DNA of 7,411 nucleotides, taken from positions 1 through 7,411 of the forward strand of contig DQUX01000015.1 of the NCBI GenBank assembly GCA_015662065.1, read 5' to 3'. Below, piece by piece: positions 1-7,410 of this stretch; positions within the stretch are counted from its first letter, which is position 1; the number at the start of each line of letters is the position of its first letter. The translations under genes were made by a program, and so were the position numbers. The stretch is from Anaerolineales bacterium (GTDB lineage Bacteria; Chloroflexota; Anaerolineae; B4-G1; DUEL01). The notes under the pieces are model-generated. The model was given only the letters and a program-made list of their open reading frames with translations, was not told where the DNA came from and made no database searches.

Positions 1-302
1 TCGACGGGGGGCCGCTCCGGGCGGGGCCAGCGGGGCGCCGCCTCCGCCTGGGAGACGGAGGAGAAGGCCGGCAGGCCGGACCAACGGACCAACGCCCTCC
101 GGTCCGGATCCTCGCATACGACGGCCACCTCCAATCCCAGCCGCTCCGCCTCCCGCCGCACCAACTCCCCGTCCAGCGGGCGGGAGAGGAGGCGGGCGTC
201 CCAGGGCAACACCAGCACAACACGCCCGTTCTGCGCCCGGCGCAGCCGGCTGCGCAACACAGCCATGTCGTCCTCTTCCTGCAGGTAGATGACCTCTCCC
301 AT
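1..302 (-). CDS. N-terminal part of an unrecognised protein (runs off window)
   Basis: One hundred complete codons are visible, starting from ATG at 302 and continuing past base 1, so the C-terminus is missing. The start MGEVIYLQEEDD leads into a helix (about 13-26), a hydrophobic strand RVVLVLPWD (27-35), a second helix rich in Arg and Glu (46-55), a strand LEVAVVCED (57-65), and then a Pro/Arg-rich stretch from about 89. This alternating pattern looks like a small Rossmann-like alpha/beta domain followed by a linker. From memory it resembles the N-terminal domain of Chloroflexota proteins annotated as baseplate J-like or hypothetical, but the diagnostic part lies outside the window and I assign no function. 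There is no normal Shine-Dalgarno sequence; a run of eight G abuts the ATG. Met13 is an alternative start with a better purine-rich upstream, but the hydrophobic strand before it argues for Met1. It lies codirectionally downstream of alaS, 133 nt away. Confidence 0.7.
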   Translation of the reverse strand, partial: MGEVIYLQEEDDMAVLRSRLRRAQNGRVVLVLPWDARLLSRPLDGELVRREAERLGLEVAVVCEDPDRRALVRWSGLPAFSSVSQAEAAPRWPRPERPPV

Positions 303-318
303 CCCCCCCCTATTGGCA

Positions 319-407
319 GACGCAGATTCGCGCAGATCGCGCAGATTTCCTCGGATAATCCTTGCGATCTCAAGAATCTGCGTGCGAAGCCTGCGAGAAT
401 CTGCGTC
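319..407. repeat. Imperfect inverted repeat made of five CGCAGAT units
   Basis: The spacer between alaS and its downstream neighbour contains CGCAGAT at 321, 331 and 340 on the plus strand, and its complement ATCTGCG at 376 and 399. The outer arms, 319-335 and 391-407, are 17 nt each and complementary at 16 positions. Inner arms around 338-349 and 374-386 can extend the stem. Transcribed from alaS, this would fold into a long interrupted hairpin. It has no U-tract directly after it, so it is not a clear intrinsic terminator, although it may end or protect the alaS transcript. Similar ATCTGCG-rich intergenic repeats occur, as far as I recall, in several unrelated G+C-rich genomes. A dispersed repeat is therefore likely. 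Confidence 0.75.
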
Positions 408-435
408 CTATTCTTGCGGTAAATTCCGGCGCGGT

Positions 436-3195
<2,760 letters not shown>

Positions 3196-3198
3196 TGA

Positions 3199-3208
3199 CC
3201 CTTCCTCT
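3199..3208 (-). promoter_or_regulatory. Ribosome-binding site of alaS
   Basis: On the minus strand AGAGGAAGGG precedes the alaS ATG. Its AGGAAG core ends 5 nt before the start codon. This supports ATG at 3195. Confidence 0.75.
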
Positions 3209-3230
3209 CTCCCCCAAGAGCGTGCCGGTC

Positions 3231-3259
3231 ATTTTAGCCGAAAGGGGAGAAACTGTCAA
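3231..3259 (-). promoter_or_regulatory. Promoter of alaS (leftward)
   Basis: Reading the minus strand, a perfect -35 box TTGACA (3259-3254) is followed after 17 bp by TAAAAT (3236-3231), which matches the -10 consensus at five of six positions. The predicted start is near 3224, giving a leader of about 28 nt that contains the ribosome-binding site. The leader is too short for a T-box or similar riboregulator. Confidence 0.8.
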
Positions 3260-3271
3260 CCACTTGACAGT
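3252..3271. promoter_or_regulatory. Inverted repeat joining the two divergent -35 boxes
   Basis: The arms ACTGTCAA (3252-3259) and TTGACAGT (3264-3271) are perfectly complementary across a 4-nt spacer, CCAC. Each arm contains the -35 hexamer of one of the divergent promoters. The symmetry could be a by-product of two consensus -35 boxes, but it extends two bases beyond them on each side, so it may also serve as a protein-binding site. Confidence 0.6.
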
Positions 3272-3291
3272 GCCGGAAAATGGGATAGAAT
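3264..3291 (+). promoter_or_regulatory. Promoter of the regulator-carbamoyltransferase operon (rightward)
   Basis: A perfect -35 box TTGACA (3264-3269) and TAGAAT (3286-3291, five of six consensus) are separated by 16 bp. The predicted transcription start is around 3298-3299, just before the palindromic operator. No other convincing promoter is visible before the following genes, so this one probably drives the whole plus-strand cluster. Confidence 0.75.
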
Positions 3292-3299
3292 ACCTACAA

Positions 3300-3327
3300 G
3301 ATGTCAGACGTCTAGACATCTGTGATC
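3300..3327. promoter_or_regulatory. Palindromic operator, HutC-type pattern
   Basis: The core GTCTAGAC (3310-3317) is a perfect palindrome that fits the GT-N-TA-N-AC pattern reported for HutC-subfamily GntR regulators. The symmetry continues: CAGACGTCTAGACATCTG (3305-3322) matches its own reverse complement at 16 of 18 positions, and GAT (3300-3302) mirrors ATC (3325-3327) around the same centre. The site begins at about +1 and ends 2 nt before the regulator's ATG, which is where a repressor would block initiation or early elongation. The natural reading is autorepression by the gene that follows. Confidence 0.7.
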
Positions 3328-3329
3328 TT

Positions 3330-4061
3330 ATGGACAACACCCTTCGGCTCGACCGCCGCCCGCTCTACGCGCAGGCCCACGATCGGCTGCTGGCCCTCAT
3401 CCAGGACGGAGGGCTGGAGGCTGGCGACCGGCTCCCTTCCGAGGCTACGCTGGCCGACCAGCTCGGCATCTCCCGCGCCACCCTTCGCGAAGCGCTTCGC
3501 CTTCTGGAGGAGGAGGGGGTCATCGTCCGCCGCCAGGGCATCGGCACCTTCGTCGCTTCCGACCACCACCTGGAAAGCGGCTTGGAGCGTCTGGAGAGCG
3601 TCCTCGCCCTGGCCGCTCGACAGGGAATGGAGACTCGCGTGCAGGATCTCTCAGTGGACGTGGTCACTGTGGATCGGGCGGTTGCCGAGCGGCTGGGCAT
3701 GGACCGAGACAGCCCGGTGACGCGGGTTCGTCGCACCATTCTCGTCGAGGACCGGCCAGTGGCCTTCCTGGAGGATTTGGTTCCGACCCGCTGGCTGACC
3801 CCCGACGCCCTGGGCATCGCCTTCACCGGATCCGTCCTTGATCTCCTGCGCCAGGAACAGAGCCTCAGGATTCAGGAGGCCCTGGCCAATATCACCGCCG
3901 TCCGCGCCGGTCGCTCCCTCGCTCAGCGTCTGGGAGTTCAACCAGACACGGCGTTGCTCTTGGTGGAGGAGACGCTGTTCGACGACGAGGGCAGACCGGT
4001 GGGCTTCTCCCGCAACTACTTCGTGCCGGAGCGGTTCCGGTTTCACGTGGTGAGGCGATAG
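3330..4061 (+). CDS. GntR-family transcriptional regulator, HutC subfamily (UTRA domain)
   Basis: DNA-binding, effector-responsive regulator of 243 aa. The N-terminal winged helix-turn-helix (about 9-77) carries the GntR signature LPSEATLADQLGISRATLRE followed by the wing RRQGIGTFV (68-75). Residues about 95-243 form a UTRA effector domain, seen in TRVRRTILVEDRPVAF (131-146) and the ending LLVEETLFDDEGRPVGFSRN (210-229). The effector cannot be read from sequence; HutC relatives bind small metabolites such as urocanate or sugar phosphates. The ATG at 3330 is chosen because the conserved DNA-binding domain begins within ten residues and the promoter and operator lie immediately upstream. In-frame TTG and GTG codons further upstream fall inside the promoter. 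There is no Shine-Dalgarno sequence before this ATG, which suggests weak translation, common for an autoregulated repressor. Most likely it controls the carbamoyltransferase genes downstream and itself. Confidence 0.92.
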   Translation: MDNTLRLDRRPLYAQAHDRLLALIQDGGLEAGDRLPSEATLADQLGISRATLREALRLLEEEGVIVRRQGIGTFVASDHHLESGLERLESVLALAARQGMETRVQDLSVDVVTVDRAVAERLGMDRDSPVTRVRRTILVEDRPVAFLEDLVPTRWLTPDALGIAFTGSVLDLLRQEQSLRIQEALANITAVRAGRSLAQRLGVQPDTALLLVEETLFDDEGRPVGFSRNYFVPERFRFHVVRR

Positions 4062-4091
4062 TGCGCCCCCGCGACCTCGCCACGTGCTGTG

Positions 4092-4119
4092 TCCATCTTC
4101 CATCGTCAATCGTCAAAAC
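4092..4119 (+). repeat. Degenerate heptamer tandem repeat before the first carbamoyltransferase gene
   Basis: The spacer between the regulator and the next gene contains four successive 7-nt units: TCCATCT at 4092, TCCATCG at 4099, TCAATCG at 4106 and a decayed TCAAAAC at 4113. The tract ends one base before the Shine-Dalgarno sequence. The rest of the 74-nt spacer (4062-4091) shows no promoter or hairpin that I can support. Confidence 0.6.
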
Positions 4120-4120
4120 C

Positions 4121-4128
4121 AAGGAGGT
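4121..4128 (+). promoter_or_regulatory. Ribosome-binding site of the first carbamoyltransferase
   Basis: AAGGAGGT is a full-strength Shine-Dalgarno sequence ending 7 nt before ATG 4136. It decides the start against an upstream in-frame ATG at 4061 that overlaps the stop codon of the regulator gene. Confidence 0.85.
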
Positions 4129-4135
4129 ACGACCG

Positions 4136-5182
4136 ATGAAGACCGAATCCTTCCATGGACGTGACTTCATTACCTTGCTGGATTGGAGCAAGGAGGAAGT
4201 CGAGACTATACTGGACGTGGCGCTGGACTTGAAGCGCCGTTATGCGATCGGCGAACTCCACGACCACATCCTGCGGGCCAAGACGCTGTTCATGATCTTC
4301 TACAACGCGTCCCTCCGCACCCGCAACTCCTTCGAGGCCGGGATGACCCAATTGGGCGGCCATGCCCACTACCTGGAGCCGGGCAAGATCTACACCCCGG
4401 CGCTCCCGGGCAAGGAGGTGGCCTACACCACCGAACGCGTCTCCGACGTGGCCCGGGTGCTCTCCCGGATGGGGAACGGCATCGCCATCCGCTGCTACGG
4501 CGACCCGGTGGACTGGGCCTACGGCGCGGCCAACGAGCTGATCCGTAACTTCGCCTACTGGGCCGACATCCCGGTGCTGAATATGGAGGACGATAAGTAC
4601 CATCCCTTCCAGGCCCTGGCCGACATCCTCACCGTCTACGAGAAGTTCGGCACCTTCAAGGGGGTCAAGTTCGTCATGTCCTGGGCCTACTCCCCCAGCG
4701 TCCACAAGCCGCGGGCGGTGCCCCAATCCGCCATCATCGCCGCCACGCTGATGGGCTGCGATACCGTGCTGGCCCACCCGCCGGAGATGGCGCTGGACCC
4801 CGAGGTGATCCAGGCCTGCGAAGGCTACGCGAAGGCGAACGGCTCCTCCTTCGAGATCGTCCACGACTTTGAGGAGGCGGCCACGGGCGCCCACGTCCTC
4901 TACCCCAAGGCCTGGGCGCCGGTCCAGATGTTCAAGCCCCCCGTCGGCGAGGACAACCCCGATCTGGCCCAGGAGATCTTCGACCGGTACAAGGGCTGGA
5001 AGGCGACGCCCGAGTACATGGCCCTGGCCGACCCCAACGCCGTCTACATGCACTGCCTGCCCGCCGACCGGAGTTGGGAGGTGGAGGACGAGGTCATCGA
5101 CGGCCCCCAATCGGTGGTCTTCGATGAGGCCGAGAACCGATTGCACGTGCAGAAAGCGGTGATGAGCCTGGTGATGCGGTAA
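4136..5182 (+). CDS. Carbamoyltransferase of the YgeW/acetylornithine-carbamoyltransferase type
   Basis: Cytosolic transcarbamylase of 348 aa with the usual two-domain fold. The carbamoyl-phosphate site shows SLRTR (59-63), HPFQ (156-159) and HCLP (306-309), and the C-terminus has the conserved AENRLHVQKAVM (332-343). True ornithine carbamoyltransferase is unlikely: the ornithine-binding SMG loop is absent and YPKAWAP (256-262) stands in its place. The stretch WAYSPSVHKPRAVPQ (183-197) matches what I recall of E. coli YgeW and aligns with the proline-rich loop of the knotted acetylornithine/succinylornithine enzymes. The lysine found after HCLP in acetylornithine carbamoyltransferase is not seen. 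The amine acceptor or ureido donor is therefore unknown. Because carbamate kinase follows in the operon, I infer a catabolic direction, ureido compound plus phosphate to amine plus carbamoyl phosphate. Family assignment is firm; substrate is not. Confidence 0.9.
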   Translation: MKTESFHGRDFITLLDWSKEEVETILDVALDLKRRYAIGELHDHILRAKTLFMIFYNASLRTRNSFEAGMTQLGGHAHYLEPGKIYTPALPGKEVAYTTERVSDVARVLSRMGNGIAIRCYGDPVDWAYGAANELIRNFAYWADIPVLNMEDDKYHPFQALADILTVYEKFGTFKGVKFVMSWAYSPSVHKPRAVPQSAIIAATLMGCDTVLAHPPEMALDPEVIQACEGYAKANGSSFEIVHDFEEAATGAHVLYPKAWAPVQMFKPPVGEDNPDLAQEIFDRYKGWKATPEYMALADPNAVYMHCLPADRSWEVEDEVIDGPQSVVFDEAENRLHVQKAVMSLVMR

Positions 5183-5185
5183 TCG

Positions 5186-5213
5186 GTTCGAAGTTCAAGG
5201 TTCGAAGTGAAGG
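5186..5213 (+). repeat. Heptamer tandem repeat between the two carbamoyltransferase genes
   Basis: Four 7-nt units fill most of the 40-nt spacer: GTTCGAA at 5186, the variant GTTCAAG at 5193, GTTCGAA again at 5200, and a degraded GTGAAGG at 5207. The last unit merges into the Shine-Dalgarno sequence of the next gene. The unit sequence differs from the repeat before the first carbamoyltransferase, but the period and the position are the same. Confidence 0.65.
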
Positions 5214-5215
5214 AG
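5210..5215 (+). promoter_or_regulatory. Ribosome-binding site of the second carbamoyltransferase
   Basis: AAGGAG ends 7 nt before ATG 5223 and supports that start. It overlaps the last heptamer unit. Confidence 0.75.
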
Positions 5216-5222
5216 CCCTGTT

Positions 5223-6260
5223 ATGGATCTCTACGGACGTGACTTCATCTGTACCCAGGACTGGACCTTCGAGGAGCTGGTGGCGGCGCTGGACCTGGCG
5301 GCGAGGATGAAACGGGACCGCTTCTCGGATCGCTGGGCCGGCATCTTGAAGAACAAGACCTTTATCATGTTCTTCTACAACCCTTCGGTGCGCACCCGCC
5401 TCTCCTTCGAGGCTGCGGCCACCGAGCTGGGGGGGCATGCCCAGTTTATGACCCCCGCGGCGGGACGGTTCAAGACGGACAAGAAGGCCGGGGAGACCAT
5501 CGAGGACGCAGCCCGGGTGATGGCTCGGTACGCCGCCGGCATCGGCATCCGCATCCTGGAAGACAAGGTCCCCTACTATGGCGCCGGCGACGAGATGCTC
5601 CTGGAGTACGCCAAGTGGGCCGACGTCCCCATCATCAACATGGCGGACGACCGGTTCCACCCCTGCCAGGCGCTGGCCGACGTGATGGGCTGGGCCGAGT
5701 GGTACGGCGAGGGGCCGGGCCGGCCGGACTACGAGGCCCTGCAGGGCAAGAAGTTCCTGCTCAAGTGGGGCTCGGGGGCGCTGGCCCGCTCCTGGTGCTC
5801 TGTCCAGGCCGCGCTCCTCATCGCCTCCCGCTTCGGCATGCACATCACGATGGCCTACCCCGAGGGATACGACCTGGACCCCGAGGTCATCGAGTGGACC
5901 AAACAGAACTGCGCCGCCAACGGGACCGACTTCGAGGTGGCCCACGACCCAGACAGCGGCTACGAGGGGGCCCACATCGTCTACTGCCGCAACTGGGTCA
6001 GCCCGGAGGCATACAAGGACGGCGTGTTCCAAAAACAGGCCGAGATCGAGAAGGCGATGGCCCACCAGGGCTGGACCACCACCGCCGAACGGATGGCCCG
6101 CACCGACGACGGGATCTTCACCCACCCCATGCCGGTGGACCGGGGCAACGAGGTGACCGACGAGGTGGCCTCCGGCCCCCGCTCCGCCATCTACGACATC
6201 GCCGAGAACCGGCTGCACGTCCAGAAGGCGGTTATGGCGCTAACGATGGGGAATCTGTGA
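5223..6260 (+). CDS. Divergent second carbamoyltransferase paralog
   Basis: Transcarbamylase of 345 aa, clearly homologous to the preceding gene. Both begin near GRDFI, share GGHA after the SxRTR helix, and end in AENRLHVQKAVM. Carbamoyl-phosphate motifs are SVRTR (55-59) and HPCQ (146-149). The later active-site motif is HPMP (301-304), followed by VDRGNEVTDEV, rather than the HCLP of ornithine-type enzymes; an HP-x-P form is more usual in aspartate carbamoyltransferase. No SMG ornithine loop is present (YCRNWVS at 254-260 instead), and the proline-rich loop of the first paralog is replaced by LKWGSGALARSWCSVQ (180-195). These differences lie in substrate-facing regions, so the two enzymes probably act on different substrates or form a hetero-oligomer. 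HPCQ also occurs in acetylornithine carbamoyltransferases, so an N-acylated ornithine-like substrate cannot be excluded. Catabolic use is inferred from the carbamate kinase next door. Confidence 0.88.
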   Translation: MDLYGRDFICTQDWTFEELVAALDLAARMKRDRFSDRWAGILKNKTFIMFFYNPSVRTRLSFEAAATELGGHAQFMTPAAGRFKTDKKAGETIEDAARVMARYAAGIGIRILEDKVPYYGAGDEMLLEYAKWADVPIINMADDRFHPCQALADVMGWAEWYGEGPGRPDYEALQGKKFLLKWGSGALARSWCSVQAALLIASRFGMHITMAYPEGYDLDPEVIEWTKQNCAANGTDFEVAHDPDSGYEGAHIVYCRNWVSPEAYKDGVFQKQAEIEKAMAHQGWTTTAERMARTDDGIFTHPMPVDRGNEVTDEVASGPRSAIYDIAENRLHVQKAVMALTMGNL

Positions 6261-6264
6261 CGCC

Positions 6265-6283
6265 GTAGGTGCGTCGCACCTAC
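6265..6283 (+). repeat. 19-nt perfect palindrome in the spacer before carbamate kinase
   Basis: GTAGGTGCGTCGCACCTAC has perfectly complementary 9-nt arms around a single T. As RNA it forms an 8-bp stem with a GTC triloop. It starts 5 nt after the stop codon of the second carbamoyltransferase. No T-run follows, so it is not an intrinsic terminator; a dispersed palindromic repeat or an mRNA-stabilising hairpin fits better. Confidence 0.7.
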
Positions 6284-6302
6284 TCGTCCCCCATAATATG
6301 AT

Positions 6303-6309
6303 GAGAGGA
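6303..6309 (+). promoter_or_regulatory. Ribosome-binding site deciding the carbamate kinase start
   Basis: GAGAGGA lies 8 nt before ATG 6318 but only 2 nt before ATG 6312. The spacing favours the second ATG. Confidence 0.6.
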
Positions 6310-6317
6310 ATATGTCT

Positions 6318-7271
6318 ATGGCAAGGAAACTGGCAGTCGTAGCCATCGGCGGCAACTCGCTGATCAAAGACAAGGACCACATCACCGTGCCCGACCAGTA
6401 CCGGGCGGCCGGGGAGACCTGTCACCATATCGCCGAGATGATCGCCCAGGGCTGGGACGTGGCCATCGGCCACGGGAACGGCCCCCAGGTGGGATTCATC
6501 CTGCGCCGCTCCGAGATCGCAGCCAAAGTGGCGGGGATGCACGAGGTGCCGCTGGATTCCTGCGGGGCCGACACCCAGGGGGCCATCGGCTATCACCTCC
6601 AGCAGAACCTCCACAACGAGTTCAAGCGGCGAGGGATGAAGAAGGCCGCCGCCACGGTGGTCACCCAGGTGCTGGTGGACCGGAACGACCCCGCTTTCCA
6701 GAACCCCACCAAGCCCATCGGCTCCTTTATGACCGAGGAGGAGGCCCGGGAACGGGCCGAGAAGGAGGGCTGGACCGTGGTGGAGGATGCCGGCCGCGGA
6801 TGGCGGCGGGTGGTCCCCTCCCCCCTCCCCCAGGAGATCATCGAGCTGGACGCGGTGCGGGAACTGCTGGGGGCCGGTGTGGTCACCATCACCGTGGGCG
6901 GGGGCGGGATCCCCGTCGTGCGCGACGACGACGGCTCCCTGCGGGGCATGGCGGCGGTCATCGACAAGGACTACGCCTCCTCCCTGCTGGCCCGCTCCAT
7001 CGGCGCCGACCTCTTCCTCATCTCCACCGCCGTGGAGAAGGTCTACCTCAACTTCGGCAAGCCCGACCAGCAGCCCATCGACGTGATGACCGTCGGTGAG
7101 GCAAAGCAATATATGAAAGAAGGCCACTTCGCCAAAGGGAGCATGCTCCCCAAGATCCAGGCCATCATCTGGTTCCTGGAGGCTGGCGGCAGGAAGGCCA
7201 TCATCACCAACCCGGAGAACATCGCCCGGGCGCTACAGGGCGAGACCGGCACGCTGATCCTGCCCGACTGA
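6318..7271 (+). CDS. arcC: Carbamate kinase
   Basis: Amino-acid-kinase-family enzyme that interconverts carbamoyl phosphate plus ADP with ATP plus carbamate, which breaks down to CO2 and ammonia. The 317-residue length is normal for the family. Visible motifs are AIGGNSL (9-15), GHGNGPQVG (51-59), TKPIGSF (131-137), the glycine loop TVGGGGIPVV (192-201), AVIDKDYASSLLA (213-225), STAVEKVYLNFGKP (236-249) and GSMLPKIQAI (274-283). The conserved lysines in TKPIG, IDKD and LPK are all present, so the enzyme should be active. An ATG two codons upstream (6312) is possible but sits too close to the ribosome-binding site. As last gene of the visible cluster, 57 nt after the second carbamoyltransferase, it most simply harvests the carbamoyl phosphate made by the two transferases as ATP. 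No arginine deiminase gene accompanies it here, so the classic arginine deiminase pathway is not indicated. Confidence 0.96.
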   Translation: MARKLAVVAIGGNSLIKDKDHITVPDQYRAAGETCHHIAEMIAQGWDVAIGHGNGPQVGFILRRSEIAAKVAGMHEVPLDSCGADTQGAIGYHLQQNLHNEFKRRGMKKAAATVVTQVLVDRNDPAFQNPTKPIGSFMTEEEARERAEKEGWTVVEDAGRGWRRVVPSPLPQEIIELDAVRELLGAGVVTITVGGGGIPVVRDDDGSLRGMAAVIDKDYASSLLARSIGADLFLISTAVEKVYLNFGKPDQQPIDVMTVGEAKQYMKEGHFAKGSMLPKIQAIIWFLEAGGRKAIITNPENIARALQGETGTLILPD

Positions 7272-7303
7272 CCGGCGCGGCCGGTGGACCCCCACCCGCG
7301 CCG
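7271..7303 (+). other. Two overlapping, mutually exclusive G+C hairpins after arcC
   Basis: ACCGGC (7271-7276) can pair with GCCGGT (7280-7285) around GCG. Alternatively CGGCGCGG (7273-7280) can pair with CCGCGCCG (7296-7303). The two stems share bases and cannot coexist. The first begins on the last base of the arcC stop codon. No U-tract follows either stem, so an ordinary intrinsic terminator is not supported. Chance pairing in G+C-rich sequence remains possible. Confidence 0.4.
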
Positions 7304-7320
7304 AACCCAACGACGAACGG

Positions 7321-7330
7321 AAGGAGGTGA
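7321..7330 (+). promoter_or_regulatory. Strong Shine-Dalgarno-like sequence with no well-placed start codon
   Basis: AAGGAGGTGA is an extended match to the anti-Shine-Dalgarno sequence, but no ATG, GTG or TTG occurs at normal spacing after it. A GTG inside it (7327) opens a frame that stays open for 28 codons to the window end, but that start would abut its own ribosome-binding site. It may be a leftover, a leader element, or part of a gene start that cannot be resolved here. The rest of 7304-7401 shows only a weak 5-bp hairpin (7367-7383). Confidence 0.4.
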
Positions 7331-7401
7331 CGGGAGCAGCACATAGCGAGACCGGCGAATCTACCCTGGTTTTAAAGGAACCATCAGGACCCACAAAACC
7401 T

Positions 7402-7410
7402 AAGGAGGAG
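7402..7410 (+). promoter_or_regulatory. Ribosome-binding site of a gene starting beyond the window
   Basis: AAGGAGGAG lies at the extreme right edge. Its strength and orientation imply that a further plus-strand gene starts within about ten bases outside the window and probably continues this operon. Confidence 0.6.

Noticed and set aside
319..407. CRISPR array
   Set aside because: Units are only 7 nt, occur in both orientations, and have irregular spacing with no spacer-sized intervals.
4061..4135. N-terminal extension of the first carbamoyltransferase from ATG 4061
   Set aside because: The extension lies upstream of a perfect Shine-Dalgarno sequence for ATG 4136, includes the heptamer repeat, and is not part of the family fold.
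4106..5146. Long minus-strand open frames opposite the carbamoyltransferase and kinase genes (also 5094-6218 and 6240-7127)
   Set aside because: They mirror conserved coding sequence, show a skewed Gly/Val/His/Asp composition, and no independent promoter or ribosome-binding site was seen.
4136..6260. Classical arginine deiminase operon (arcB-arcC)
   Set aside because: Neither transferase has the ornithine-binding SMG motif, and no arcA or arginine/ornithine antiporter gene is visible.
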